Shown here piece by piece: positions 51,179 through 59,083 of a stretch of DNA of 59,875 bases (position 1 is the first letter of the stretch; the number at the start of each line of letters is the position of its first letter). The DNA is from Actinomycetes bacterium. GTDB taxonomy: Bacteria; Actinomycetota; Acidimicrobiia; Acidimicrobiales; JAJYXR01. The DNA is taken from positions 1 to 59,875 of the forward strand of contig JAJYXW010000159.1 in NCBI GenBank assembly GCA_021801525.1, read 5' to 3'. The notes beneath the pieces were generated by a model. That model was not told the DNA's origin and did not search any database. It saw only the letters and a list, made by a program, of their open reading frames with translations. A program made the translations under genes and the position numbers.

Positions 51179-52705
51179 TTGCCGAGCCCCGCTGTGGCAG
51201 GCTCTTCGCCCGTGCACGACTCTTCGCCCGCGCCCGTTCCAGGCACGTCGCCCTCGCCCGTTCCAGGCACGTCGCCCGCGCCCGTTCCAGGCACGTCGCC
51301 CGCTTCCCGGGTGCCGTACCGCTTCGAGCGAACCTCGGGTGCCTCCGAGGTGCATGCGAGGTTCGACACACTGGCGTCCGGAGAGGAGTCCGGCCAGGTC
51401 GTCTCCGTGGCAGGACGCTGCATGCTCGTGCGCCGCCAGGGCCGTCTCGTGTTCGCCACACTCCGCGACGCGTCGGGGTCAGTTCAGCTCTTCGCACGCT
51501 CGGGGGTCACCGAGGATCTCGAAGGTTTCTCCAAGCTGTCACTGGGCGACTGGGTCGGCGCGAGCGGTCAGGTCATGAAGACGCGCCGTGGAGAGCTGTC
51601 GGTGGAGGTGGCGACCTGGGAGCTGCTTGCCGAGGCACGCCGACCTTTCGGTGACAAATGGCATGGCGTTAGCGATGTGGAGACGCGCTTTCGCCAGCGC
51701 GAGGTGGACCTCTGGGCCAACGAGCGCTCCCGTGAGGTGCTGCTGCTCAGGAGCCGGGTGGTCGAGTCGCTCCGGAGGAGATTGTGGGACCGGGGCTTCG
51801 TGGAGGTGGAGACGCCGATGCTCCATCCGATCCCCGGGGGGGCGCTTGCGAAGCCGTTCGTGACCCACCACGAGGCCCTCGACTGCGACTTGTTCCTCCG
51901 CATAGCGCCCGAGCTGTACCTGAAGCGCCTCGTGGTCGGAGGTTTCGACAAGGTGTTCGAGATGGGGAGGGTGTTCAGGAACGAGGGGATATCTCCTAGG
52001 CACAATCCCGAGTTCACGATCCTCGAGCTCTATCAGGCCTATGCCGACTATACGGACCTGATGATCCTTGTGGAGGAGCTCGTCAGCGCCCTCGCTGGCG
52101 AGCTGACCGGCTCGGCGGTGGTCTCCTACCAGGGCCGGCAGGTGGACCTCTCACCGCCGTGGAGGCGTGCGACCCTGTCGGAGCTGGTGGGCGAGGCGAC
52201 TGGCGAGGAAGTCGACGTGCATACTCCGCTGGCTGACCTCCGGCGCCTGGCCGGATCGGTGGGGATCGAGGCCGAACCTGCATGGGGATCGGGGAAGCTC
52301 CTACTCGAGATCTACGAGAAGGCCGCCGAGGGCGAGCTGTGGGGACCGGTGCTCGTTCTCGACTTTCCAGCTGAAGTCTCCCCGCTTGCCCGCCGCCATC
52401 GCTCCGATCCCGACCTCGCGGAGCGCTTCGAGGTGATCGTCGCCGGCAGGGAGCTCGCGAACGCCTTCAGCGAGCTGGTGGACCCCGACGACCAGAGGGC
52501 ACGCTTTGTCGCGCAGGCCGAGGCACGTGCCAGGGGAGACGCCGAGGCAATGGCGGTGGACGAGGAGTACCTTCGGGCGTTGGAGCATGGCCTGCCACCC
52601 ACTGCAGGGCTAGGCATCGGCGTCGACCGCCTGGCCATGCTGCTAGCAGACGTGGCGAACATCCGCGAGGTGATCGCTTTTCCCACCCTTCGCCCGGAGC
52701 GCTGA
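51179..52705 (+). CDS. lysS: lysyl-tRNA synthetase, class II
   Basis: Class II motifs are clear: VFRNEGISPRHNPEFTILEL (motif 2) and GLGIGVDRLAMLLADVANIR (motif 3), with an OB-fold anticodon domain starting PYRFERTSGASEVHARFDTL. The start is uncertain: TTG 51179, GTG 51194, GTG 51212 or GTG 51311. The normal N-terminal helix (R-x-x-KL-x-x-LR-x-x-G-x-x-PYP) is absent; its place is taken by a Pro/Ser/Gly tract encoded by a 24-bp array. From 51179 the length is 508 residues, near normal. It charges tRNA(Lys). Confidence 0.9.
   Translation: MPSPAVAGSSPVHDSSPAPVPGTSPSPVPGTSPAPVPGTSPASRVPYRFERTSGASEVHARFDTLASGEESGQVVSVAGRCMLVRRQGRLVFATLRDASGSVQLFARSGVTEDLEGFSKLSLGDWVGASGQVMKTRRGELSVEVATWELLAEARRPFGDKWHGVSDVETRFRQREVDLWANERSREVLLLRSRVVESLRRRLWDRGFVEVETPMLHPIPGGALAKPFVTHHEALDCDLFLRIAPELYLKRLVVGGFDKVFEMGRVFRNEGISPRHNPEFTILELYQAYADYTDLMILVEELVSALAGELTGSAVVSYQGRQVDLSPPWRRATLSELVGEATGEEVDVHTPLADLRRLAGSVGIEAEPAWGSGKLLLEIYEKAAEGELWGPVLVLDFPAEVSPLARRHRSDPDLAERFEVIVAGRELANAFSELVDPDDQRARFVAQAEARARGDAEAMAVDEEYLRALEHGLPPTAGLGIGVDRLAMLLADVANIREVIAFPTLRPER
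51224..51303 (+). repeat. 24-bp tandem repeat at the lysS 5' end
   Basis: Three units of 24 bases starting TCGCCCGCGCCCGTTCCAGG, plus a partial fourth, encode repeated SPAPVPGT in the lysS frame. Confidence 0.95.
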
Positions 52706-52764
52706 TCGCCGACAGCGCTGGTTGTCCACAGCGCTGGTTGTCCACAGCGCTGATCGCCCACAGC
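52698..52764 (+). repeat. stop-anchored 16-bp array after lysS, four copies
   Basis: AGCGCTGATCGCCGAC (52698-52713) contains the last Arg codon and the TGA of lysS. Copies follow at 52714, 52730 (both AGCGCTGGTTGTCCAC, TGA changed to TGG) and 52746. Each unit carries the palindrome AGCGCT. The array ends one base before the stop of the convergent ABC permease. Confidence 0.95.
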
Positions 52765-52765
52765 A

Positions 52766-53650
52766 TCAGGCCCCGGCGCGTAGACGGCCTCGAAGAGCAC
52801 CGAGCGCGAGGGTCATTCCCACGATGCCGATGCCGCCGAGAGCCCCGAGACCTTCGAGAAGGCTTGCCGGCCGCCATCCTGCGGTTTCGAGGGACCTGAG
52901 TGCCCCGAGCAGGTACGTCACCGGGTTGTACGTGGCGATGACCGAGAACCAGCCGGTCAGTGCTGCCTTCGGGACCACGGCGTCGGTGAGGAAGAACAGG
53001 GGGAAGAAGGTGACGAAGACGGCGTTCACTGCTGCTGGGCTGCCGGTCTTCAGAGCCACGGCGTACGGGAATCCGGTGAAGGCCAGGCCCCAGAGCGCGG
53101 AGATGCCCACGAACGCTGCGATGCCGGGTATTCCCGTGCGGAAATGCACGCCGACAGCGAAGCCGACGACCAATACAGGCACGCATAGGGCAATGACTAC
53201 GACGACATCGGCCGCCATCAGCCCGAGCAGCAGGGCCACCCGGCGGACCGGTGTCATGAGAAGCCTGTCGAAGTACCCGTCCTGGATGTCGGTTACGAGA
53301 GTCGGCGCCCTGGACATTCCCGTAACGGCAAAGGCGACTGCCATCGGCAGCAAGAATGCCTTGTAGTCGAAGCCCGCTGCGCCGCTTGCCAGCTTCTCCA
53401 GGGCTCCCAGGTTCACGGCATAGAAGAACGCCGGCACGAACACAGCGGGCAGGACGGAGGACGGCTCACGTGGAACCTGGCGCAGCGCTCTTCCGGCGAC
53501 GACGCGCAAGTCCGCTAGGAAAGTCGAGCCGGCGGCCCGCCGCTCGAGATGCCGCTCGGGATGCCGCTCGGGGTGCGGCTCGGGATGCCGCGCGCCACCC
53601 GCCGTGCTTCGAAGGTCATCCGCTCGCACTCCCAACGTTCTCGCGTTCAC
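52766..53650 (-). CDS. ABC-2 type exporter permease
   Basis: GTG at 53650 overlaps the ATPase stop (GTGA). The 294-residue protein has six hydrophobic helices and the ABC-2 pattern: VLPAVFVPAFFYAVNLGALE, DIQDGYFDRLLMTPVRRVAL, then NPVTYLLGALRSLE near the end. It forms a DrrA/DrrB-like exporter with the ATPase upstream, for drugs, lipids or heme. The N-terminal 40 residues include a His/Pro/Glu/Arg repeat (PERHPERHLER) from a 12-bp array. Confidence 0.88.
   Translation of the reverse strand: MNARTLGVRADDLRSTAGGARHPEPHPERHPERHLERRAAGSTFLADLRVVAGRALRQVPREPSSVLPAVFVPAFFYAVNLGALEKLASGAAGFDYKAFLLPMAVAFAVTGMSRAPTLVTDIQDGYFDRLLMTPVRRVALLLGLMAADVVVVIALCVPVLVVGFAVGVHFRTGIPGIAAFVGISALWGLAFTGFPYAVALKTGSPAAVNAVFVTFFPLFFLTDAVVPKAALTGWFSVIATYNPVTYLLGALRSLETAGWRPASLLEGLGALGGIGIVGMTLALGALRGRLRAGA
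53541..53590 (-). repeat. 12-bp tandem repeat in the permease N-terminus
   Basis: Four copies of GCCGCTCGGGAT or near variants are read in frame as HPER-type repeats. Confidence 0.9.
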
Positions 53651-54684
53651 CGGAGAGCCCCCGCGTCGATGGCTGACCCTGTCGTCGCGAAGAAGACGTC
53701 GTCGAGGGAGGGTGTGCGGACCTCGAGGCTCTTCACTCGCAGTCCCGCGCTCGTCAGGCCGAGCACCAGCTCCGACAGGATGCCCGAGGCGTCTGGAGTG
53801 CCGACGGTGAAGGTGCTGCCTGACTGCGCTACGGACGTACAACCTCGCACCTGTCCGAGCGCCGCCAGCGCCTGAGAAGCTTCACCATCCACCTCCAGGG
53901 AAATGAGCTCCAGGCCCACTTCGCGTTTTAGCACTTCGGGCGGGCCTTGGGCTACGAGCCTTCCTCCGGAGATGATGCCTATCCGCCCTGCCAGCGCATC
54001 GGCCTCCTCGAGGTACTGGGTGGTGAGGAAGATAGTCATGCTCATCTCGGCGTTGAGGCGCCGGACCTCTTCCCATACCTTCGTCCTGCTCCAGGGGTCT
54101 AGCCCTGTCGTCGGCTCGTCGAGGAAGAGGACCTCGGGCTCGTGAACGAGAGCTGCGGCAAGGTCGAGGCGGCGCTTCATCCCGCCGGAATAGGTGGCGA
54201 TCCTCCGGTCGATGGCACTGCCTATGTCCACCAGGTCGAGCACTTGCTCGAGCCGCTTGCGGACTTGCGCCGATCTCATGCCGAAGAGGCGCCCCTGGAG
54301 CACGAGGAGCTCTCTCCCGGTCTGCTTGCCGTCGAGGGCCGCCTCCTGGAGAGCAGCGCCGATCCTCGTCCGCACTTCCATGGGCGCTTGCGCGACGTCG
54401 AACCCGGCTACGACTGCCCGTCCGGCACTCGGCGCGAGCAAGGTGCAGAGCATGCGGACGAGAGTCGACTTGCCCGCGCCGTTCGGTCCGAGGAACCCGT
54501 AGACCTCCCCCTTGCGCACCTCGAGGTCGAGGTGGTCGACCGCTGTCTTCGCTCCGTAGGAGCGAGTGAGGCCCTCGGCCATGACCGCGACCGGGGCGCG
54601 ACCCGATCCGCGTCCTCCAGCAGGAAGCTCTGCTTCTCGAGCGGCAGGACGCGACGAGAGTACATACTCATCATTATCTAACAT
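53647..54684 (-). CDS. ABC exporter ATPase (DrrA-like)
   Basis: Start at ATG 54684. A longer open frame upstream is only the translated 15-bp repeat array and is rejected. The 345-residue protein has Walker A (YGFLGPNGAGKSTLVRML), the signature TYSGGMKRRLDLAAALVHEP, Walker B (VLFLDEPTTGLD) and the C-terminal extension of DrrA-type ATPases (FTVGTPDASGILSELVL). It powers the permease that follows. There is no Shine-Dalgarno; the predicted promoter puts transcription at the ATG, so the message may be leaderless. Confidence 0.9.
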   Translation of the reverse strand: MLDNDEYVLSSRPAAREAELPAGGRGSGRAPVAVMAEGLTRSYGAKTAVDHLDLEVRKGEVYGFLGPNGAGKSTLVRMLCTLLAPSAGRAVVAGFDVAQAPMEVRTRIGAALQEAALDGKQTGRELLVLQGRLFGMRSAQVRKRLEQVLDLVDIGSAIDRRIATYSGGMKRRLDLAAALVHEPEVLFLDEPTTGLDPWSRTKVWEEVRRLNAEMSMTIFLTTQYLEEADALAGRIGIISGGRLVAQGPPEVLKREVGLELISLEVDGEASQALAALGQVRGCTSVAQSGSTFTVGTPDASGILSELVLGLTSAGLRVKSLEVRTPSLDDVFFATTGSAIDAGALR

Positions 54685-54720
54685 ACGGGACAGTATGACG
54701 TATTCTGATGAGTAGGACAA
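54665..54720 (-). promoter_or_regulatory. leaderless promoter and nested operator of the ABC exporter
   Basis: On the minus strand TTGTCC (54715-54720), a 17-base spacer and CATACT (54692-54697) lead to a start site at or near the ATG (54684). Two nested inverted repeats overlap it: CATAC/GTATG (54682-54686 and 54693-54697, 6-base spacer) and TACTCATCA/TGATGAGTA (54665-54673 and 54706-54714). They are good candidate sites for the TetR protein encoded at 54921. Binding would block the -10 and the start codon. Confidence 0.6.
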
Positions 54721-54762
54721 GTCCGATGTCGCAGCCGGGTTGGCCTGCCTGCGTGTGCCTAC

Positions 54763-54867
54763 GCCAAGATGCCCAGTGCCAAGATGCCCAGTGCCAAGAT
54801 GCCCAGTGCCAAGATGCCCAGTGCCAAGATGCCCAGTGCCAAGATGCCCAGTGCCAAGATGCCCAGA
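54763..54867. repeat. 15-bp tandem array, seven copies, between tetR and the ABC genes
   Basis: GCCAAGATGCCCAGT is repeated seven times with only the last base of the last copy changed. It separates the ABC promoter from the TetR gene by a precise 105-base block. Confidence 0.99.
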
Positions 54868-54920
54868 GGATGGGCCCATAGGGTCCGAAACGATTTTCAG
54901 GGGACCTGCCACCAAGGAAC

Positions 54921-55538
54921 ATGCCGATCGAGCCCCTAACACCGGAGCGCCGCCGCCAGCAGACTCGTGAGCACTTGCTCGCGGCGGCTGCGCAAGTCTT
55001 CGCCGAGCGCGGATTTCACGGAGCGACGCTCGACGAGGTTGCTGCGGTCGCGGGTTTCACCAAGGGCGCGGTGTACTCCAACTTCGCGAACAAGGAGGAG
55101 CTGTTCCTCGCCTTGTTCCAAGCCGGTTTCGAGCGCGAGCTCGAGGCGCTCCACGCAACTCTCGCGATGTCGGCCGCTCCGCCCGAATCTCGTATCTCCG
55201 ACTTCGTGAAGCTGATAGAGGACGAATGGCAGAGCGAGCCTCGTGATCTCGGAGTCCTCTTCCAGGAGTTCTGGCTGTACGCGCTGAGAAACCCGGCAGC
55301 GCGCGAGCGCCTCGTGGATCTCGAGGAGCAGCAGGTGCGATCGATTTCCCACATCCTCCAAGAAGAGCGTCAGCGGCTCGGCTGGGAGCCTCTCGAATCG
55401 CCCGAGAGGACTGCGCGCCTCGTCGTGATGCTGTTCCGAGGAATCTCTTCGCTCAGGATCCTTCAACCCGAGGCAGTGGACAGGGATCTGGTCGAGGCCG
55501 CCATATCCTTCGTCGCGCGAGCTCTCGAGGGCGCATGA
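54921..55538 (+). CDS. TetR-family regulator
   Basis: The 205-residue protein has a standard N-terminal helix-turn-helix (TREHLLAAAAQVFAERGFHG, then VAAVAGFTKGAVYSNFANKE) and a helical ligand domain. It is divergent from the ABC exporter genes, the classic arrangement for a repressor that releases on binding the exported compound. The nested palindromes at 54665-54714 are its likely operator. Confidence 0.92.
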   Translation: MPIEPLTPERRRQQTREHLLAAAAQVFAERGFHGATLDEVAAVAGFTKGAVYSNFANKEELFLALFQAGFERELEALHATLAMSAAPPESRISDFVKLIEDEWQSEPRDLGVLFQEFWLYALRNPAARERLVDLEEQQVRSISHILQEERQRLGWEPLESPERTARLVVMLFRGISSLRILQPEAVDRDLVEAAISFVARALEGA

Positions 55539-55615
55539 CGCGGTGGTAGGTCCGGCCGGCCGAGGAGAGGCCGTGCCGCCTGGCTGGGTGCTGCGGCCGG
55601 TAAGCTTCGTCTCCC

Positions 55616-56764
55616 GTGCCAGGCAAGCATTCTCGGATGGCGCAGAGCGCCGTGAGGTCGCGCGCAGCCGTTCACCGTCGCAGGAGGCTGACGGTCGTGG
55701 CGCTGGGCGCCCTGCTCGTGCTGGCGGTTGCTGCCCTTGCCGTTGCCGCCGGCAGGCATGGCGAGCCTGGCAGATCGAAGACCCCGCGCGTAACCGAGGC
55801 CGCTCCTAGCACTGCGGGCGACTCCACCACGACCTCGGATGCGAAGGGATCTGTGCCTCGGGCCTATGCCATCGGCTCCACGAGCATCGTCGTCAACGAG
55901 CCCGGCAAGGAGCTGCTCCCGCCCCACAGCCCGGATGGGAACCTGCCTGCTCCAAGGCGGGTGACGGCGGAGATCCTCTACCCGGCTGCGGGGCCGGCGC
56001 CTGCTCAGCCTGCTCCGGCTGTACCCGGCGCGCATCCTGCAGCGGGGGGACCGTTCCCTCTGGTGGTGTTCGGTCCCGGCTTCGACGAGCCTGTGTCCGC
56101 ATACCTCCCGCTGCTCGAAGCGTGGGCGCGAAATGGATTCGTGGTGGCAGCTCTCACGTTCCCGCTCACCAACCCTGGCGCTCCCGGGGGGCCTTACCGG
56201 CCCGACATATTGAACCAGCCGGCCGACATGGCCGCGGTCACGAGAGCACTGCTCTCCGACGCAGTATCGACCACGGGTGTCCTCCACGGCATGGTGGAGC
56301 CTTCCGAAGTGGTGCTGAGCGGTCAGTCCGACGGCGGGGACACAGCGCTGGCGCTGGCCTACAACACGTGCTGCCGTAGCATCGACGTCGCAGCTGTCGT
56401 GGTGCTTTCCGGCTCCGAGCTCCACTCTTACGGAGGCTTTCCCGGTACGTTCTTCCCCGCCGGTGCAAAGTTGCCGCCGCTGCTCGGCTTCCAGGGTACG
56501 AACGACCCGACCCTGAACCCACCGGCGTACACCGACCAGTACTTCGCCGCAGCGCCGGAGCCCAAGTACCTGGTTTGCCTGAGCGGTGCGGACCATCTCG
56601 AGGCGTACACGACGACCGACGCCTACGAGCAGGTCGTGGCGGCAGCGAGTACCGACTTCATAGATCATTACGTGCTGCACCGGCCGGGTTCGCTCGCCGC
56701 AATGCTGAAGACGGCGGAGGTACCTGGAGTGGCCTACCAGGCGTCGAGCTGCCCCCTCCAGTGA
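55616..56764 (+). CDS. exported alpha/beta hydrolase (PAF-acetylhydrolase/lipase-like)
   Basis: GTG start at 55616; 382 residues. A basic N-terminus and a hydrophobic segment (residues about 25-45, LTVVALGALLVLAVAALAVA) form a signal or anchor. The triad residues are visible: Ser in VVLSGQSDGGDTAL, Asp in FQGTNDPTLNPP and His in CLSGADHLEAYT. Three of the cysteines lie close together (NTCCRS and SSCPLQ at the end). It probably hydrolyses an ester outside the membrane; the substrate is unknown. Confidence 0.8.
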   Translation: MPGKHSRMAQSAVRSRAAVHRRRRLTVVALGALLVLAVAALAVAAGRHGEPGRSKTPRVTEAAPSTAGDSTTTSDAKGSVPRAYAIGSTSIVVNEPGKELLPPHSPDGNLPAPRRVTAEILYPAAGPAPAQPAPAVPGAHPAAGGPFPLVVFGPGFDEPVSAYLPLLEAWARNGFVVAALTFPLTNPGAPGGPYRPDILNQPADMAAVTRALLSDAVSTTGVLHGMVEPSEVVLSGQSDGGDTALALAYNTCCRSIDVAAVVVLSGSELHSYGGFPGTFFPAGAKLPPLLGFQGTNDPTLNPPAYTDQYFAAAPEPKYLVCLSGADHLEAYTTTDAYEQVVAAASTDFIDHYVLHRPGSLAAMLKTAEVPGVAYQASSCPLQ

Positions 56765-57039
56765 GTTGGAGCAGCGAGCGTCACAGGCTCCAGGTAGCGT
56801 TGACAGTGATCGGATCACGCTGGTGATCCCCCTCGACCGCCGGCTGCTCGTGCCCGGGTGGGCCGGATCGGTCACTCGCCCCTAGTACTGGGGTCTCAGT
56901 GATCGCTTACCTGGCAGGGCGTCGTCCGGGTAGCTGCAAGTCCCTAGGCATGGCGACGGCTGTGCGCTTCGGGCCGCGCCGCGCCCTTGCCCTGCCTCGT
57001 TGGGTGCATCACGTTCGCACCAGATGGAGGGAGCAGGAG
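56765..57039. other. gap at the edge of the accessory segment
   Basis: This 275-base stretch separates core-like genes from the ArdC/MerR/toxin-antitoxin segment. I see no gene, terminator or tRNA in it; the open frame of the next gene extends upstream through part of it without family sequence. It may contain an integration junction. Confidence 0.3.
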
Positions 57040-57855
57040 ATGACCGTCAGGAACAATCACCCAGAGCTCGTCGAGAAGTTGGCAGAGGGGATCGCGAACC
57101 TCACCTCGACTGATCAGTGGCAGCGCTACCTCGACTTCCAGAGCCGGTTCCACCGCTACAGCTTCGGGAACGTCCTATTGATCGCCGCCCAGTGCCACGA
57201 GGCGACGCAGGTGGCGGGCTTCAATGCGTGGCGGAAGATGAACCGCTTCGTCCGCAAGGGAGAGAAGGCCATCTTCGTGCTCGCCCCGATGGTCTACAAG
57301 TTCGCCGATACCGACAGCGGCGAGAACGATCGGGTGATCCGTGGGTTCAAGTTCGTGCCGGTGTTCGACGTCGCCCAGACCGACGGCGAAGAGCTGCCTT
57401 CCGTCTGCAGGCGGCTCGACGGTGACGATACCGGAGGGCACTACAGCCAACTCCTCGGTGTTGCCCAGTCCCTCGGATTCAAAGTGGTGGACCAGGAGCT
57501 CGACGGATCCACCAACGGCGATTGCGACCACGCCGAGCGCCGCATCCGGGTCGAGGTACGGAACACTCCCGCCCAGCGATTGAAGACGCTCGCTCACGAG
57601 ATCGCCCATGCACTTCTCCACGAGACCTTCGACAGCCGCCCCGTCGCAGAGCTGGAGGCGGAGTCCGCTGCCTACGTCGTCTGCCAGTCGCTCGGGGTCG
57701 ACACGAGCGACTACTCCTTCGGGTACGTGGCATCCTGGGCTGGCGGCGGCGACCGGGCGATCGCCGGGATCAAGGCGTCCTGCGAGCGTATCCAGAGGGC
57801 AGCAGCGACGATCCTCTGTGCTTTCGAGCCTGTCGAACGCGAGGAGGCAGCATGA
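57040..57855 (+). CDS. ArdC-like antirestriction/zinc peptidase protein
   Basis: ATG at 57040 follows GGAGGGAGCAGGAG. The 271-residue protein has an ArdC-type N-terminal ssDNA-binding domain (WQRYLDFQSRFHRYSFGNVL, then GFNAWRKMNRFVRKGEKAIF) and a metallopeptidase-like end with LKTLAHEIAHALLH (His186-Glu-x-x-His) and ELEAESAAYVVCQSLG. Such proteins are common on plasmids and islands, where they protect incoming DNA. It overlaps the next small gene by ATGA. Confidence 0.85.
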   Translation: MTVRNNHPELVEKLAEGIANLTSTDQWQRYLDFQSRFHRYSFGNVLLIAAQCHEATQVAGFNAWRKMNRFVRKGEKAIFVLAPMVYKFADTDSGENDRVIRGFKFVPVFDVAQTDGEELPSVCRRLDGDDTGGHYSQLLGVAQSLGFKVVDQELDGSTNGDCDHAERRIRVEVRNTPAQRLKTLAHEIAHALLHETFDSRPVAELEAESAAYVVCQSLGVDTSDYSFGYVASWAGGGDRAIAGIKASCERIQRAAATILCAFEPVEREEAA

Positions 57856-58169
57856 GCTGGGTGCGCGACCGTGAGCTCGAGGATGCGATCTTCGAGCAGC
57901 TATCCCGGGTTGCAGCGTCAACCGGCCCGTCGTCAACCGGCCCGTCGTCGTCCGGCCCGTCGTCAACGGGCCCGCTTGGCGCGGCGTCCGCCCGGGGGCG
58001 CTTCGAGCCCCACGTCACGGCAAGGCACATGAAGGATCGGCCTCTACTTGTCACCTCGACGCTTTGGCTGCGTGCGATCACTCACTGCTCGCGGACGAGG
58101 ATGGAGCAGATCACGTCCTCGGGGCAGGCTGCTGGATCGACCGAGTCTGCGTGTCGGAGCAGCCCCTGA
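57852..58169 (+). CDS. small protein downstream of ardC, partly repeat-coded
   Basis: ATG at 57852 overlaps the ArdC-like stop. The first 21 residues (MSWVRDRELEDAIFEQLSRV) look like real protein; then come STGPSSTGPSSSGP repeats and about 55 residues of no clear family, the last of which overlap the end of the merR-like gene on the other strand. It may be the 5' remnant of a longer gene cut by rearrangement. Confidence 0.4.
   Translation: MSWVRDRELEDAIFEQLSRVAASTGPSSTGPSSSGPSSTGPLGAASARGRFEPHVTARHMKDRPLLVTSTLWLRAITHCSRTRMEQITSSGQAAGSTESACRSSP
57915..57974 (+). repeat. 15-bp tandem repeat, four copies
   Basis: TCGTCAACCGGCCCG, four copies with one to three changes, is read in frame in the small protein. 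Confidence 0.93.
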
Positions 58170-58483
58170 AGCTCGCGCTTTGCCGCCCGTAGCTCGGCGA
58201 GCCGGGCGTCGATCTGCTCGAGGTGGTGGTGGAGGAGGTTCTGGACATGCACACACGGGGCTCGGCCCTCCGAGCGAATGGCAAGGACCTGGGCTATCTC
58301 CCGCAGCGTCAGACCCGCCGACCGGGCGTGCTGCACGAAGTGCAGGCGCTGTGCCGCGTCCGTGCCGTAGGAGCGGTAGCCGTTCGCTTCCCGTTCCGGC
58401 GCTGCGAGCAACCCGATCTGTTCGTAGTACCGGATCGTCTTTGTCGGGAAACCCGTGACATCCGCCAGCTCGCCGATCTGCAT
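58082..58483 (-). CDS. MerR-family metal-type regulator
   Basis: The 133-residue protein has the MerR helix-turn-helix (MQIGELADVTGFPTKTIRYY, then NGYRSYGTDAAQRLHFVQHA) and a dimer helix followed by cysteines: one in GRAPCVHVQNLL and two in PAACPEDVICSIL. These positions suit a thiol-metal sensor (mercury, zinc, copper or cadmium class). The Shine-Dalgarno AGGAGG is clear on the minus strand. It is divergent from a thioredoxin-like gene with a MerR-type operator between them. Confidence 0.88.
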   Translation of the reverse strand: MQIGELADVTGFPTKTIRYYEQIGLLAAPEREANGYRSYGTDAAQRLHFVQHARSAGLTLREIAQVLAIRSEGRAPCVHVQNLLHHHLEQIDARLAELRAAKRELQGLLRHADSVDPAACPEDVICSILVREQ

Positions 58484-58494
58484 GCGATACCTCC

Positions 58495-58526
58495 TTGACC
58501 TTCCACCCTGATGGAAGGTTTACCCT
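58495..58526 (+). promoter_or_regulatory. MerR-type operator and long-spacer promoter
   Basis: TTGACC (58495-58500) and TACCCT (58521-58526) are 20 bases apart, the overlong spacing typical of MerR-controlled promoters. Between them a dyad ACCTTCCA/TGGAAGGT (58498-58505 and 58512-58519) forms the operator. A Shine-Dalgarno TAGGAGG and the ATG at 58546 follow. Confidence 0.75.
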
Positions 58527-58545
58527 CAGTGTAGGAGGTATCACC

Positions 58546-58860
58546 ATGAACGTAACCGTCTTGTACATCGACGGCTGCCCGAACCTGGAGCCACTCTTGG
58601 CCGAGCTGGACGACCTGCTTGCTGACCGGGCCGGTACCGTCGTCACTTCGACCATCGTCCGCACCGAGGACGAGGCTCGGCGCCTCGGCTTCCATGGGTC
58701 GCCAACCGTGCTCGTGGACGGGCGCGACCCTTTCCCCGCGCCGTCTGGGCCGGTCGGTCTGTCGTGTCGTCAGTACCCGTGCTGCAGCGAAGACGGTGGG
58801 CGAGTGCCTGGGTTTCCGTCGCGGGCGAGGCTGGCAGAGGTGCTAGGGCTCACCGCCTGA
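58546..58860 (+). CDS. thioredoxin-like small protein controlled by MerR
   Basis: The 104-residue protein starts VTVLYIDGCPNLEPLLAELD, a thioredoxin-like strand with a single N-terminal Cys, and continues ARRLGFHGSPTVLVDGRDPF (the cis-Pro loop) and a Cys-rich GLSCRQYPCCS. Relatives are found beside mercury-resistance genes in actinobacteria, where they may handle or reduce thiol-metal adducts. No merA or transporter is visible before the end of the window. Confidence 0.7.
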   Translation: MNVTVLYIDGCPNLEPLLAELDDLLADRAGTVVTSTIVRTEDEARRLGFHGSPTVLVDGRDPFPAPSGPVGLSCRQYPCCSEDGGRVPGFPSRARLAEVLGLTA

Positions 58861-59083
58861 CAGGGAGACGGGGTCGTCAGGTAGGGGAGACCGTCGAGCC
58901 ACATCCCTTCGATGTCGGCGCGGCTCGGCGTTACGGACGAGCACGCGGTTCGCGCCCGTTCTGATCGCCAATGCGAAGGCACAGGTCAGGATCCAGGTGG
59001 GCCGTAGTCACTCGTATTCGAACCTCGACGACGTCTGGAGACGTCTCGCCTGCAGGCTCCCCCGCGGTGATATAGTCTTAGTT
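58861..59083. other. gap before the first toxin-antitoxin locus
   Basis: It contains the first 28-base TA-associated repeat (58996-59023) and, near its end, TATAGT (59071-59076) seven bases before the ATG at 59084, which suggests a leaderless message. No gene was recognised in the rest. Confidence 0.4.
58996..59023 (+). repeat. 28-bp repeat upstream of TA locus 1
   Basis: GGTGGGCCGTAGTCACTCGT followed by ATTCGAAC. The same sequence with one change (A to G) is at 59698-59725. Each copy ends 60-64 bases before an antitoxin start codon. Confidence 0.9.

Noticed and set aside
54685..54942. N-terminal extension of the ABC ATPase
   Set aside because: The extra residues are only translated 15-bp repeats (GHLGT) and would run through the predicted promoter and operator.
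58770..58982. Small genes on either strand after the thioredoxin-like gene
   Set aside because: No Shine-Dalgarno, no family pattern, and both overlap the confirmed gene; treated as non-coding.
58996..59023. tRNA fragment (sequence contains GTTCGAA on the minus strand)
   Set aside because: The flanking bases do not form a T-arm or acceptor stem in either copy.
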